A DNA stretch of 64,000 bases from Aquabacter sediminis (GCF_028863665.1 NZ_JARBFX010000001.1:1-64000); one strand, 5' to 3'. Shown: positions 14,692-25,966, counted from the stretch's first letter. Notes: generated by a model from the sequence alone, not told the origin. A program made the numbers and translations.

Positions 14692-16251
14692 TCAGCGGCA
14701 CAGCGGATCGTCGGCCTTCAGTGGCGTGATCTGCCAGAAGCTCTCGCGGCGCGGCTTCATGAGCGGCGACCACCATTTGGCCCACACATCGATGGCGGTG
14801 CCTTCCATGCGAGGCGGGGCGAGGGCACCCGACCCGTTCACCACGCCGGTCACCTGGCCGCAGCCGGTGGCCGCGCGGGGCGGGGGGCGATAGCCGGGCT
14901 CGTTGACGATCACCACGCGGGCCTCCGGCACGGCGGCCCGCAATCGCCCCGCGGAAAGGCGGTCGGCGGCCACCAAAGTGGGCCGATCTCCCAACTGGGC
15001 GAGCACCACGGGGCGAATCTTCCCCAGGGGCTCAGCCGCCACGCAGCGCCCGCACAGGCGCGGGTCCGGCCAGAGTGTGACCGCCGCGCGCGCGCCCATG
15101 ACGCCGATGGCCACCAGGAACAGGATGGTCAGGTAGATCTTCACACGGTCCTGCCATCCCCCCAGCCGCTCGGCTTCGGCGAAGACGTAGACGGTGGAGA
15201 ACAGGAAGAAGACGTGGAAGTAGCGGTCGCGGATGCTCACCGAACCGGCGGCCATCACCGCGATGGCCGTGCCAATGGTGCCGATGAGGAACATGGAGCG
15301 CAGCACATGCCGCAGCGCCCGCTGCTCGGGGGTCGGAATGCGCGCGCCTTCCCCCCGGTTGAAAGGGAGGAAGACGAGGCACGCCACCGCCAGGAAGGGC
15401 AGGAGATAGCCGATCCAGGCGCCAGCGAAGGTGTCCATCACCTTGACCCAGTCGGGCTTGGCATTGGCGGCCACCACGTCGGCGGTCGCCGCCACAACGT
15501 CCTGCTTGAGGACGATGAGGAAGCCCGCATAGACGGCGAGCGGCACCGCCGCGACCAGCAGGGACAAGAGCATGCGCCAGTCGAGGATCACCCGGCGATA
15601 GCTCTGCTCCAGCAGGCAGGAGATGACCAGCGCGGCGAAGAAGGCGAAATAGCCGAACTTGCCGAGAATGCCGACCGCGATCCAGACGCCCAGGGCCGCA
15701 TAGAGGCTGGTGCGCTTTTCCTGCGCCAGCGCCGCCACCGTGAGCATGGTGCCGGCTATGGCCAGGATCATGATGTTGGAATGGGTCAGGATGCGGTGGC
15801 TGTGATAGCCCACCACCCACAGCAGCGAGAGCGAATAGACCGCCAGCGCCTGCAGGCGCGGATCAAAGATGGCCCGCCGCGCCACCCGGTAGACCAGGAG
15901 CGCGGTCCCCACCAGCAGCGCGTAGCGCAGGATGGCGAAGGACAGCAGGCCCGGCCCCGTCACCCGCTGGATGGCATAGAGCAGCCAGTCGAACACCGGG
16001 GGATTGCGCGGCACATAGGAAAATTCGAGCGACTGGACGAGATAGCTCTCGACCGCGTCATCCACATTGATCGCGGTCTCCATGAAGACGGCGATGGCCG
16101 CATGGGCAAGGCCCCACAGCACCAGCACCAGCGCCACGCCCCAGGGCTCCGCCCACCAGGGCGCCGGAGGGGGGACTTCCCGATGGGCATAGCCGCCGGG
16201 GGGAAGTTGGAAGCGGAGCGAACCCGTCTCCGCCGATGCGCTCGGTGGCAC
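14692..16251 (-). CDS. GT39/ArnT-like membrane glycosyltransferase
   Basis: About 519 residues, with roughly ten hydrophobic helices in the first 400 and a soluble C-terminal part. After the first helix comes the acidic loop INVDDAVESYLVQSLEFSY followed by RNPPVFDWLLYAIQ, the arrangement of GT-C enzymes of the PMT/ArnT type, which use polyprenyl-phosphate sugars at the periplasmic face. The start is uncertain: GTG at 16251 with a GGAG upstream is preferred; ATG at 16356 is possible. The real acceptor, lipid A or another envelope glycan, is not known. Confidence 0.72.
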   Translation of the reverse strand: MPPSASAETGSLRFQLPPGGYAHREVPPPAPWWAEPWGVALVLVLWGLAHAAIAVFMETAINVDDAVESYLVQSLEFSYVPRNPPVFDWLLYAIQRVTGPGLLSFAILRYALLVGTALLVYRVARRAIFDPRLQALAVYSLSLLWVVGYHSHRILTHSNIMILAIAGTMLTVAALAQEKRTSLYAALGVWIAVGILGKFGYFAFFAALVISCLLEQSYRRVILDWRMLLSLLVAAVPLAVYAGFLIVLKQDVVAATADVVAANAKPDWVKVMDTFAGAWIGYLLPFLAVACLVFLPFNRGEGARIPTPEQRALRHVLRSMFLIGTIGTAIAVMAAGSVSIRDRYFHVFFLFSTVYVFAEAERLGGWQDRVKIYLTILFLVAIGVMGARAAVTLWPDPRLCGRCVAAEPLGKIRPVVLAQLGDRPTLVAADRLSAGRLRAAVPEARVVIVNEPGYRPPPRAATGCGQVTGVVNGSGALAPPRMEGTAIDVWAKWWSPLMKPRRESFWQITPLKADDPLCR

Positions 16252-16390
16252 AGGGCACTCCGCAGGCTGTCGACACCAGCCAGCTATAAACGCGCAGGTG
16301 GCAGCAGGCCATGCCTCGTGCTCCCGCCGCGTGCATTCGGGCGGGGAGCGTAACATCGTTGCTACAGTGCGTATTCCCCGAGGCGCGATG

Positions 16391-16684
16391 CTACAGCGTG
16401 GGCAGGACCACGAACCGCCCCGCCCCGCCGCCGGCCGCCAGCGCGGCCTCGGACGCCTCGTGCACCAGCAGGTCGTCCACACGGGCGCCCGGCGGGCCGG
16501 AGCGGCAGGCATCTGCCATGGCCGTCACCGCCGCCTCCGGCCCGGCGAGCACCGCCTCCACCGCGCCGCTGGCGCGGTTGCGCACCCAGCCGGACAAGCC
16601 CCGCTCCTGCGCCTCCCGGGCGCACCAGGCCCGATAGCCCACCCCCTGGACGCGTCCCCGGATGGTCAGGTGGAGATAGCGCAT
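16391..16684 (-). CDS. acyP: acylphosphatase
   Basis: 97 residues, the normal size. The conserved GRVQGVGYR places catalytic Arg18, and GWVRNRASGAVE places Asn36; together they hydrolyse acyl phosphates. Cytosolic, with a housekeeping role in clearing carbamoyl- or acetyl-phosphate type compounds. It starts 7 bases past the eipB end on the same strand, so the two are probably co-transcribed. Confidence 0.92.
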   Translation of the reverse strand: MRYLHLTIRGRVQGVGYRAWCAREAQERGLSGWVRNRASGAVEAVLAGPEAAVTAMADACRSGPPGARVDDLLVHEASEAALAAGGGAGRFVVLPTL

Positions 16685-16691
16685 GGCCTGC

Positions 16692-17522
16692 CTATTTCGT
16701 GCAGGGCGCAGCCGCGGGAAGCGCCTCGAAGGAGGACATCACGCCGCGCAGGACGAAGTCGCCATAGTCGATGGACACCCGCCCGATCACCCCATTGTCG
16801 TAGAGGGTGATCGTCATGGTGTATTCGGGTGTCGAATCGGCGCTGTCCTCGTCGAAATAGGAGATGGTGACGGGGTAATAGGTCACGCCCGCGAGGGCCG
16901 CATCCGCCGCCTGGGGCAGGCCCTTGGCGTCCTTGGCCGGCCGGCCGATGACCGCAAGGGTGGAGAAGACCCGCTGGCCGTCCTCCGACCCGTCAAACAC
17001 GCGCGCCTCATAGAGGGACTCGCCCGCCTGCGCGGCGGCGATCACCTTTTCCACATGCTCGGTGGGCATGAGGATGTCGCCCTTCAGCTCCACCGTCTCG
17101 GCCTTGGGCTTGGTCAACTGGACGGTGGCGCCGGTGGCGGTGCGGTTGACGATGCCGTCCACGTCCGACTTCACCTCGTTGCCGACCCGGTTGACGGTCT
17201 TGAAGCGATAGGCCTCGCCCTTGCCGTCCTCCCAGGTGGTGGAGGCCATGTCGGAGCGCACCGCAGCCCCTTCGCCCGGCTCCAGGACGTTGGATTGGCG
17301 CATATTGACGCTGTAGCCCTCGCAGGCATTGCCCTTGATCTCATAGTCGAGCCGGCCGTTGGCGCTCTCCAATTGCTGGGAGGAGCGGGAGGCATCGAGG
17401 GAGAGGGCGTATCCCACCCGATGGGGCAGCAGGGAACCGGCCTGTGCCGCCGTGGCGCAGACAAGCGCGATCACCGCCGCCGTGCAGGCGCCGGCTGGGG
17501 TCAAGCGGGCGAAAAGCGTCAT
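16692..17522 (-). CDS. eipB: EipB-family periplasmic envelope-integrity protein (DUF1849)
   Basis: 276 residues with a signal peptide (TPAGACTAAVIALVCATAAQA). EipB of Brucella is a beta-spiral periplasmic protein needed for envelope integrity. The mature region begins GSLLPHRVGYALSLD, and the family's two cysteines are present at Cys67 (GNACEGY) and Cys274 (APCTK), matching the known long-range disulphide. ATG at 17522 follows AGAAGGAC. It sits upstream of acyP on the same strand. Confidence 0.88.
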   Translation of the reverse strand: MTLFARLTPAGACTAAVIALVCATAAQAGSLLPHRVGYALSLDASRSSQQLESANGRLDYEIKGNACEGYSVNMRQSNVLEPGEGAAVRSDMASTTWEDGKGEAYRFKTVNRVGNEVKSDVDGIVNRTATGATVQLTKPKAETVELKGDILMPTEHVEKVIAAAQAGESLYEARVFDGSEDGQRVFSTLAVIGRPAKDAKGLPQAADAALAGVTYYPVTISYFDEDSADSTPEYTMTITLYDNGVIGRVSIDYGDFVLRGVMSSFEALPAAAPCTK

Positions 17523-17739
17523 GCCGACCGTCCTTCTGCGGGGCGCGGCGCGCGCGAAGGTGCGCCGTCCAGCCCCAATCTTGCCGCTTGCGCGGCATAC
17601 CCACGGGCGTCCTCCGACGGTTCCCACCGGAGGGCACCTGGCGATGTGACGTGGCCGCTTGCGCGGCCTCCGCCCTTCGGCCAAGAGAGGGCGGCAATTT
17701 GAGGGCGTATCCTACGCCCAGGTGTGGCTGGAGGCGAGA

Positions 17740-18204
17740 ATGTCGCAAACCATTGAGCAGAAGCTGGCTGAACTCGGGATCACCCTTCCCACCCCGGTGG
17801 CTCCGCTGGCCAATTACGTCCCGGTCGTGCGCACCGGCAACCTGCTCATGGTGTCGGGCCAGCTTTCCATCGATTCCGCCGGCAAGCTGATGACCGGCAA
17901 GCTCGGTGGCGGCGTGGAGATCGAGACCGGCCGCGCGGCCGCGCGCCTGTGCGGCATCAACATCCTCGCCCAGGTGAAGGCCGCCATCGGCGACCTCGAC
18001 AAGGTGGTGCGGGTGGTGAAGCTGGTGGGCTTCGTGAATTCCGTCCCCGATTTTGCCGACCAGCCCAAGGTCATGAACGGCTGCTCCGACCTGTTCGTGG
18101 AAGTGCTCGGTGACAAGGGCCGCCATGCCCGCTCGGCGGTGGGCATCGCCGCGCTGCCGTTCGATGCGGCGGTCGAGGTGGAAGCCATCATCGAAGTGGC
18201 CTGA
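17740..18204 (+). CDS. RidA-family protein
   Basis: 154 residues of the YjgF/YER057c/UK114 fold (NLLMVSGQLSID, VKAAIGDLDKVVRVVKLVGFVNSVPDF, and the active-site-type arginine in HARSAVGIAALPFDAAVEVEAI). RidA enzymes hydrolyse reactive enamines and imines from PLP enzymes. The protein is longer than archetypal RidA (about 128) and belongs to the longer subgroup whose substrate is less certain. ATG at 17740 follows GGAGGCG-type sequence. It is followed 20 bases later by the phosphodiesterase gene. Confidence 0.88.
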   Translation: MSQTIEQKLAELGITLPTPVAPLANYVPVVRTGNLLMVSGQLSIDSAGKLMTGKLGGGVEIETGRAAARLCGINILAQVKAAIGDLDKVVRVVKLVGFVNSVPDFADQPKVMNGCSDLFVEVLGDKGRHARSAVGIAALPFDAAVEVEAIIEVA

Positions 18205-18224
18205 CCCCAGCCGAAGGCGTCCCC

Positions 18225-18968
18225 ATGGTCGACCTGAGCTTTCTGACCCGCCGCCCGGTGGCCCATCGCGGGCTGCATGACCGTTCGGCGGGTCTTATCG
18301 AGAACACGGCCTCGGCCATCGAGGCCGCCATCGATGCCGATTACGCGGTGGAGGTGGATGTCCAGCTCAGCCGCGATTCGGAGGCCATGGTCTTCCATGA
18401 CGCCACCCTCGACCGGCTGACCGTTGCGGATGGGGCGCTGGCCAATTTCAACAGCAATGCCCTGCGCCGCATTCCGCTCAAGGACACCTCCGACCGGATG
18501 ATGTCCTTGCCGGAGCTGCTCGGCCGGGTGAACGGGCGCACGCCCGTGCTGATCGAGGTCAAGAGCGACTTTTCCGGCGATCTGCGCCTGGCCCGGCGGG
18601 CGGCGCGGCTGGCCTCCACCTATCGGGGCGCCTGTGCGCTCATGTCGTTCGACCCGAAGGTGGTGGCGGCGCTGGCGGAATTCGCCCCGGGCGTGCCGCG
18701 CGGCATCGTCGCCCAGCGCGCGCCGCTGACCGGGGAGGGCGCGGCCTCCTCATTGAAGGAGCGCCTCGCGCACGCGAACCTGCTTCACTGGCGCGCCTCG
18801 CGCTTCCAGTTCGTGGCCTATCGGGTTGGCGACCTGCCGTCTTTGCCGGCGCGCGTGGCGCGGGCGTTTTCCGTGCCGGTGCTGGCCTGGACGGTGCGCA
18901 CTGAGGCCGAGCGCAAGGTGGCCGCCAGGCATGCGGACCAGATGATCTTCGAGGGCTTTAGGCCCTGA
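18225..18968 (+). CDS. ugpQ: glycerophosphodiester phosphodiesterase
   Basis: 247 residues with the GDPD catalytic set: HRG (residues 14-16), ENT, EVDVQ and FHD, then LIEVKSD. It releases glycerol-3-phosphate from phospholipid-derived diesters. No signal peptide, so the cytoplasmic UgpQ type rather than periplasmic GlpQ. It probably forms a two-gene unit with ridA upstream. Confidence 0.9.
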   Translation: MVDLSFLTRRPVAHRGLHDRSAGLIENTASAIEAAIDADYAVEVDVQLSRDSEAMVFHDATLDRLTVADGALANFNSNALRRIPLKDTSDRMMSLPELLGRVNGRTPVLIEVKSDFSGDLRLARRAARLASTYRGACALMSFDPKVVAALAEFAPGVPRGIVAQRAPLTGEGAASSLKERLAHANLLHWRASRFQFVAYRVGDLPSLPARVARAFSVPVLAWTVRTEAERKVAARHADQMIFEGFRP

Positions 18969-19077
18969 ACGGGAGCGGGCTGGACTGGGACCGGCCCGAT
19001 CCCCGATGGTAGAACAGTCCCGGATGTCGGACCACCGCCCGGGCGCCCCGTGCGGCTCCCTACGATGCGAGACCACC

Positions 19078-20100
19078 ATGCGCCGCGCCGTCCTGTCCTC
19101 CTGTCTTGCTGTCGGCCTGCTCGCCCTCTCCGGCGGCGCCCGCGCCAACGACACCACCGCGGCGCTCGAGGCTGGCGGCCTCATCTTCGTGCGGAACGAG
19201 AATGTGGAGATGCGCTCGGAGGATTTGTTCATCTCCGAGAAGGAGGTGCGCGTCTCCTATCTGTTCCATTCCACCGCCGAGAAGGACACGACCGTGCTCG
19301 TGGCCTTCCCCATGCCGGACATCATTCTGGTGGAGCAGGATGTGGCGATGCCCAATCCTGCTTCTCCCAATTTTCTCGACTTTGTCACCAAGGTGGACGG
19401 CAAGCCGGTTGAGACCAAGGTGGAACAGAGGGTCATATCGTTTGGCCTCGACCAGACGAAAGTTCTCACCGACTTGAATGTGCCGCTCAATCCGCGTCAG
19501 CGCGAGACCTTCGCGGTGCTCGATGCCCTGCCGACCGACAAGCAGCAGACCTTGCTGGAGCGCGGCCTGGTGCGGGTGGAGGAATATGACGCGGGCAAGG
19601 GCATGGAACGCCACCTCACCCCGCTCTGGACGCTGCGCACCACCTTTTATTGGATGCAGACCTTCCCGGCAAAGAAGGACCTGAAGGTGGAGCACCGCTA
19701 CACGCCGAGCGTGGGCATGGCGGTGGGCACCATTCTGGGCTCAGAGATGAAGGGAGAGCCGGGTTTCGTAAACCTCATCAAGGCCCAGCGGGACAAGTAT
19801 TGCGTCGAGCCGGCGCTGATGGCGAGCCTTCAGAAGGCAACGCGCGAAGCGCAGAAGCAGGACCGGCTGGCTTATTCGGAAGCCTTCATCGGCTATGTTC
19901 TGAAGACCGGCGGCAACTGGCAGGGCCCCATCACCGACTTCACGCTCACCATCGACAAGGGCGCGCCTGAAAACATCCTCAGCTTCTGCGGCACGGGGGT
20001 CAAGAAGATCGGCCCGACCACGTTCCAGGTGAAGGCCAAGGATTTCTGGCCGGAGAACGATCTGGAGATCCTGATCCTGAAGCCCTATCCGAAGAAGTGA
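19078..20100 (+). CDS. DUF4424 exported protein
   Basis: 340 residues with a clear signal peptide (MRRAVLSSCLAVGLLALSGGARA). The mature protein, NDTTAALEAGGLIFVRNENVEM, followed by SEKEVRVSYLF and AFPMPDI, fits the DUF4424 family of periplasmic proteins with no established function. ATG at 19078 places the signal at the N-terminus; an upstream ATG at 19006 in frame would bury it. 109 bases separate it from ugpQ. Confidence 0.78.
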   Translation: MRRAVLSSCLAVGLLALSGGARANDTTAALEAGGLIFVRNENVEMRSEDLFISEKEVRVSYLFHSTAEKDTTVLVAFPMPDIILVEQDVAMPNPASPNFLDFVTKVDGKPVETKVEQRVISFGLDQTKVLTDLNVPLNPRQRETFAVLDALPTDKQQTLLERGLVRVEEYDAGKGMERHLTPLWTLRTTFYWMQTFPAKKDLKVEHRYTPSVGMAVGTILGSEMKGEPGFVNLIKAQRDKYCVEPALMASLQKATREAQKQDRLAYSEAFIGYVLKTGGNWQGPITDFTLTIDKGAPENILSFCGTGVKKIGPTTFQVKAKDFWPENDLEILILKPYPKK

Positions 20101-20150
20101 GCGGGCGACCCGTTCCCCATCGCTGCACCGCACGCATATGATGGGGCACC

Positions 20151-21323
20151 ATGTCCGAGACCCGCTTGCGCATTCTCTCCTCGCTCTCCGAGATCACGCC
20201 CGAAGCCTGGGACGCCTGCGCAGCCGGCGGCGCGGCGCGCCCTGAGCCTTTCGTGTCCCATGCCTTCCTTCAGGCCCTGGAGGAATCGGGCAGCGCCGCC
20301 CCCCGCACCGGCTGGGCGCCCCAGCATCTGGTGCTGGACGGCGCCGAAGGGGTGCGGGCGGTGGCGCCGGCCTATCTGAAGTCCCATTCGCGCGGCGAAT
20401 ATGTCTTCGACCAGGGCTGGGCGGAAGCCTATGAGCAGGCCGGCGGGCGCTATTATCCCAAGCTCCAGGTCGCCGTTCCCTTCACGCCCGTTACCGGCCG
20501 GCGCCTGCTGGTGCGCGCCACTGCGGACGAAGCGGAGGCGGGCACCTTGCTCGCCGCCGGCCTTGTGGAACTCACCCGCCAGCACCGCGCCTCCTCCGCC
20601 CATGTGACCTTCGCCACCAAGGGGGAGTGGGAGCATCTGGCGCGCCTTGGCTTCCTCCAGCGCATGGACCAGCAATTCCACTGGACCAACAAGGATTACG
20701 GCTCGTACGAGGATTTCCTGGGCGAGCTGGCGTCCCGCAAGCGCAAGGCGCTGCGGCGGGAGCGGCGAGAGGCGCTCGCCTCCGGCATCACCATCGAATG
20801 GCTGACGGGGACAGCCATCACGGAAGCCGCCTGGGATGCCTTCTTCGCCTTCTACATGGACACCGGCGCGCGCAAATGGGGCCGGCCCTATCTGAACCGG
20901 CCGTTCTTTTCGCTGCTGGGGGAGCGCATGGCCGACCAGGTGCTGCTGGTGATGGCAAAGCGCGAGGGGCGTTACATTGCCGGCGCGCTCAACCTCATCG
21001 GCGCCAGCACCCTTTATGGGCGCTATTGGGGCGCGGTGGAGGACCATCCCTTCCTCCATTTCGAGGTCTGCTACCACCAGGCCGTCGACTATGCCATCGC
21101 CCACCGCCTTGCCGTGGTGGAAGCGGGCGCGCAGGGCGAGCACAAGCTGGCGCGCGGCTATCTGCCGACCCCCACCTATTCGGCCCATTACATCGCCGAT
21201 CCCGCCTTGCGGCGGGGCGTGGCGCAGTATCTGGAGCGCGAACGGGCCTATGTGGAGGAGGCGGGGGCGGATCTGGCCGAACTCGGACCCTTCCGGCGCG
21301 GGGAGCTCCAGGAGGGCGACTGA
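20151..21323 (+). CDS. FemAB/GNAT-like protein (DUF482, peptidogalycan biosynthesis family)
   Basis: 390 residues. Typical blocks are FVSHAFLQALEESGSA, YVFDQGWAEAYEQAGGRYYPKLQVAVPFTPVTGRRLL (two adjacent stretches), LASRKRKALRRERREA, and in the C-terminal half YGRYWGAVEDHPFLHFEVCYHQ and VEAGAQGEHKLARGY. This is the DUF482/FemAB-like acyltransferase family, which lacks a proven reaction. 135 bases separate it from the Anbu protease gene downstream; co-expression is possible. Confidence 0.82.
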   Translation: MSETRLRILSSLSEITPEAWDACAAGGAARPEPFVSHAFLQALEESGSAAPRTGWAPQHLVLDGAEGVRAVAPAYLKSHSRGEYVFDQGWAEAYEQAGGRYYPKLQVAVPFTPVTGRRLLVRATADEAEAGTLLAAGLVELTRQHRASSAHVTFATKGEWEHLARLGFLQRMDQQFHWTNKDYGSYEDFLGELASRKRKALRRERREALASGITIEWLTGTAITEAAWDAFFAFYMDTGARKWGRPYLNRPFFSLLGERMADQVLLVMAKREGRYIAGALNLIGASTLYGRYWGAVEDHPFLHFEVCYHQAVDYAIAHRLAVVEAGAQGEHKLARGYLPTPTYSAHYIADPALRRGVAQYLERERAYVEEAGADLAELGPFRRGELQEGD

Positions 21324-21457
21324 GGTCCAGGCCAGCGGAAGCGTTGCCGGGAGGCGACACTGCGCCGGACACGAAAATCATATTCCTCTCGCGGGGTCTC
21401 GCGGATTGCGGCCGGCCGCAAGGGCTGGCTATAAGTCCGTCGAGGCGAGGGAAGGCA

Positions 21458-22228
21458 ATGACATATTGTTGCGGGGTTCTGGTTCGGGAAGGCCTGGTCA
21501 TGGTGGCGGACACGCGCACCAATGCGGGCCTCGACAACATCTCCACCTTCCGCAAGCTCCACGTCTTCGAGGAGCCGGGCCATTATGTGATGGCGCTGGC
21601 TTCCGCCGGGAACCTGTCCGTCTCCCAGTCGGTGGTGAGTCTGCTCCATGAAGGGGTGGAGGACCACGAGGCCGGCGAGCGGCAGATGCTGCGCGACTCG
21701 CGCACCATGTTCCAGGCCGCCCAATTGGTGGGCCGGGCCATCCGCCAGGTGCATTCGCTGGACGGCGGGGCGCTCGAACAGAGCAATGTGAGCTTCGATG
21801 TGTCCTTCCTGCTGGGCGGACAGATCGCCGGCGGTCCGCTGCGGCTGTTCATGGTCTACTCGGCGGGCAATTTCATTGAGTGCACCACCGACACGCCTTT
21901 CCTACAGATCGGCGAGCATAAATACGGCAAGCCGGTGCTCGACCGCGCCGTGACCTATGACATGGACATTGCCGACGCGCTGAAATCCAGCCTCATCTCC
22001 ATGGACTCAACCATGCGCTCGAATCTCGGCGTGGGCCTGCCCATCGACGTGCTGGTTCTGTGCCCCGACGCCCTGGAAGCCGAGCTGCGCTACCGCATCG
22101 AGCCGGGCGAGCCCTATTTCCACGATCTGCGCGAGCGCTGGTCGGCGGCCCTGCGGGCGGCCCATTCCTCCATCCCCCGCCCGCCTTATCTGAAGACCCG
22201 CCGCACGGCGGTGCCTGACCAGGGCTGA
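21458..22228 (+). CDS. Anbu proteasome-type protease
   Basis: 256 residues beginning MTYCCGVLVREGLVMVADTR; after Met removal Thr2 would be the N-terminal nucleophile, with Asp18 and Lys33 (FRKLHVF) as partners, as in HslV and proteasome beta subunits. It belongs to the Anbu (ancestral beta subunit) family, which forms open helical rings. The companions usually found with Anbu (a circularly permuted ATP-grasp protein, an alpha-E protein, a transglutaminase-like protein) are absent from this window. ATG at 21458 follows GAGGGAAGGCA. Confidence 0.88.
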   Translation: MTYCCGVLVREGLVMVADTRTNAGLDNISTFRKLHVFEEPGHYVMALASAGNLSVSQSVVSLLHEGVEDHEAGERQMLRDSRTMFQAAQLVGRAIRQVHSLDGGALEQSNVSFDVSFLLGGQIAGGPLRLFMVYSAGNFIECTTDTPFLQIGEHKYGKPVLDRAVTYDMDIADALKSSLISMDSTMRSNLGVGLPIDVLVLCPDALEAELRYRIEPGEPYFHDLRERWSAALRAAHSSIPRPPYLKTRRTAVPDQG

Positions 22229-22252
22229 GCGGCTCTGTCTTCACGCATGTGG

Positions 22253-22276
22253 CGGCGGCTTTCGGGCCGCCGTTTT
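22253..22276 (+). terminator. intrinsic terminator of the Anbu gene
   Basis: A 7-bp stem CGGCGGC (22253-22259) and GCCGCCG (22266-22272) with the loop TTTCGG, followed by TTTTCGTTTG. It starts 24 bases after the stop codon. Confidence 0.8.
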
Positions 22277-22298
22277 CGTTTGTGGTGCCCCCAAATGA

Positions 22299-22326
22299 AA
22301 AGGGCGCCGCTCGCGCGACGCCCTTT
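22299..22326. terminator. stem-loop terminator between Anbu gene and groEL
   Basis: AAAGGGCGCCGC (22299-22310) pairs with GCGACGCCCTTT (22315-22326) over 12 positions with one mismatch and a TCGC loop. Read from the minus strand it follows groEL and its three 72-bp repeats and ends in CCCTTTTC. It is probably the final groESL terminator, with bidirectional potential. Confidence 0.7.
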
Positions 22327-22347
22327 CCGAATTCAGACCCTGGAATG

Positions 22348-24198
<1,851 letters not shown>

Positions 24199-24233
24199 TC
24201 AGCTTGGGACGATGGAAAGGGTGAAAAAGCGGC

Positions 24234-24548
24234 TCACGCCGCCTTCTTGGCGGAAGCGGAGGCCTCGACGACGCCGAGGATGTCGCTTTCCTTCATGATG
24301 AGCAGGTCCTGGCCGTCGATCTTGACCTCGGTGCCGGACCACTTGCCGAACAGGACGCGGTCGCCAGCCTTCACGTCGAGCGCGACCAGCTCGCCCTTCT
24401 CGTTGCGCACGCCCGGACCCACGGCCACCACCTCGCCCTCCTGGGGCTTTTCCTTGGCGGTGTCGGGGATGATGATGCCGCCGGCAGTCTTCTGCTCAGC
24501 TTCGATGCGCTTCACGACCACGCGGTCGTGCAGAGGACGGAAACCCAT
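24234..24548 (-). CDS. groES: co-chaperonin GroES (Hsp10)
   Basis: 104 residues, the heptameric lid of Gro[21 protein letters not shown] and the mobile loop [19 protein letters not shown] are clear. ATG at 24548 has GGAGG 7 bases upstream; an upstream in-frame ATG would add 23 residues that family members lack. First gene of the groESL operon, with a CIRCE operator starting 113 bases upstream. Confidence 0.97.
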   Translation of the reverse strand: MGFRPLHDRVVVKRIEAEQKTAGGIIIPDTAKEKPQEGEVVAVGPGVRNEKGELVALDVKAGDRVLFGKWSGTEVKIDGQDLLIMKESDILGVVEASASAKKAA

Positions 24549-24661
24549 CGGGGAACCTCCAATTGGCTTTGACTTCATTCCGGCCACGCCGAGGTTCGGT
24601 CGCAGCCTGGGCGCCATCTAAGGAGGGTGGGAGGCGGGTGCAAGAGGGGCACCGACATTTT

Positions 24662-24688
24662 TTGGCACTCATGGGGTCAGAGTGCTAG
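24662..24688 (-). promoter_or_regulatory. CIRCE element (HrcA operator) of groESL
   Basis: TTGGCACTC (24662-24670), nine spacer bases and GAGTGCTAG (24680-24688). This matches the CIRCE consensus TTAGCACTC-N9-GAGTGCTAA at 16 of 18 arm positions. It lies upstream of groES on the minus strand, so heat-shock control by the HrcA repressor is expected. I could not fix an RpoH-type promoter next to it. Confidence 0.9.
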
Positions 24689-24911
24689 CGGCGCTGTTCC
24701 CCCGTTTCCGGACTGCCCGCGGGCAGCGGATCGGACCTTGGGGCGAACATTGTCAGCAGTCTCCTATAACCGCTGCTAACGCCTTGTTTTTGCACGCTTA
24801 AACCATTTTTTGGTCTGGCTCGCGCAAGATTGTCAGCCGACAATGGATCCGTTCCCACCGCGTCGGATTGAAAAGCCGGTGGGGCCAGTGGCGTGCATGG
24901 AGGTGTCGAAC

Positions 24912-25181
24912 ATGGCTTGCGGCGACTTCGTGAAGCAGATTTCCGGCTATGGCCTGGTGACGGCCGAGATCCTCTACCACCTGCCGGATCATCCCGCGTT
25001 TCTTCAGTCCTATATCTGGCAGGATTACGACCTCTCACCGAAATTCCCGGAGCTCAACAAGTTCCTGGCCTTCTGGCGCCGCGAGCTGGAGGGCCCGCTG
25101 CATTCGGTGAAGGTGGCCCATTGCGAGCTCATCAAGCCGGCGGAGCTGCGGGCGGTGGGTGGGCTTTACCTCCTCAATTGA
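24912..25181 (+). CDS. usg: Usg family protein
   Basis: 89 residues: FVKQISGYGLVTAEILYHLPDH, LQSYIWQDYDLSPKFPELNKFL and the HSVKVAHCELIKPAELR block are the hallmarks of the short, conserved alphaproteobacterial Usg family, named for a gene next to trpF and without a proven role. ATG at 24912 is chosen because GGAGG sits 8 bases upstream; an ATG at 24897 would add five residues. It is divergent from groESL. Confidence 0.85.
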   Translation: MACGDFVKQISGYGLVTAEILYHLPDHPAFLQSYIWQDYDLSPKFPELNKFLAFWRRELEGPLHSVKVAHCELIKPAELRAVGGLYLLN

Positions 25182-25289
25182 CCATCTTTCATGACGTTAG
25201 GTCAGGGTGTGTGGGGATCTTTCGCCCCCCGCCCTGACACCGCCGCTTTCTCGGTGCTATGAGTGTGCCTCCATCTCATCGAGGCACCT

Positions 25290-25892
25290 GTGGATCACCG
25301 TACGCCGCGGACTTCTGAACTGCTCGCCGCCGTCCTGGCCTCCCAGGAGGGGGAGAAGGTGGCGATTGGCGACCTGGTGAATGCACTGCGCAACAGGGCC
25401 TTCGGCATCATCTTCCTGCTGTTCGGCATCCCCAACTGCATCCCCATGCCGCCCGGCATTCCCGTCATCTGTGGCATCGTTCTGGGGCTGATCGGCCTGC
25501 AGATGGCCATGGGCCGCCAGGAATTGTGGCTGCCCGAGCGCATCTCACGGCAGACCTTCTCGCGCTCCATGCTGGAGGCCATCGTCACCCGCTCGCGGCC
25601 CTACATCATGTGGTTCGAGCGCTGGTCGCGGCCGCGCATGGAGACCTTCGCCGGCCCGCTGGCCCGGCGCCTCGTGGGCGCCACGGTGGTGCTGCTGGGC
25701 TTCATTCTTCTCCTGCCCATCCCCTTCCTCGGCAATCTGCCGCCCGGATTTGCGGTCTGCGTCTTCGGCCTTGGCCTTGTGGAGCGGGATGGCGGCGTGA
25801 TTCTCGCCGGCTTCTTTGCCACGGTGCTGGGCCTCTTGATCACCGCCGCCATGAGCTGGGCGATCTGGCAGGGCGCCGTCGCCATTTTCTGA
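25290..25892 (+). CDS. exoD: ExoD-family membrane protein
   Basis: 200 residues. The soluble start RTSELLAAVLASQEGEKVAIGDLVNALRNR is followed by hydrophobic stretches (FGIIFLLFGIPNCIPMPPGIP, VICGIVLGLIGLQMAMG and two near the C-terminus). ExoD of Sinorhizobium affects exopolysaccharide production and alkali tolerance, but its biochemical role is unknown. The start is probably GTG at 25290 with GAGG upstream; GTG at 25263 is an alternative. Confidence 0.85.
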   Translation: MDHRTPRTSELLAAVLASQEGEKVAIGDLVNALRNRAFGIIFLLFGIPNCIPMPPGIPVICGIVLGLIGLQMAMGRQELWLPERISRQTFSRSMLEAIVTRSRPYIMWFERWSRPRMETFAGPLARRLVGATVVLLGFILLLPIPFLGNLPPGFAVCVFGLGLVERDGGVILAGFFATVLGLLITAAMSWAIWQGAVAIF

Positions 25893-25966
25893 GGCGTCCG
25901 GCCGGTCTTCCCGTTTTGCGCTAGAGTGCGTCCTGACCTTGGCGATGGCCGGGCAGGGGGCGAAAC

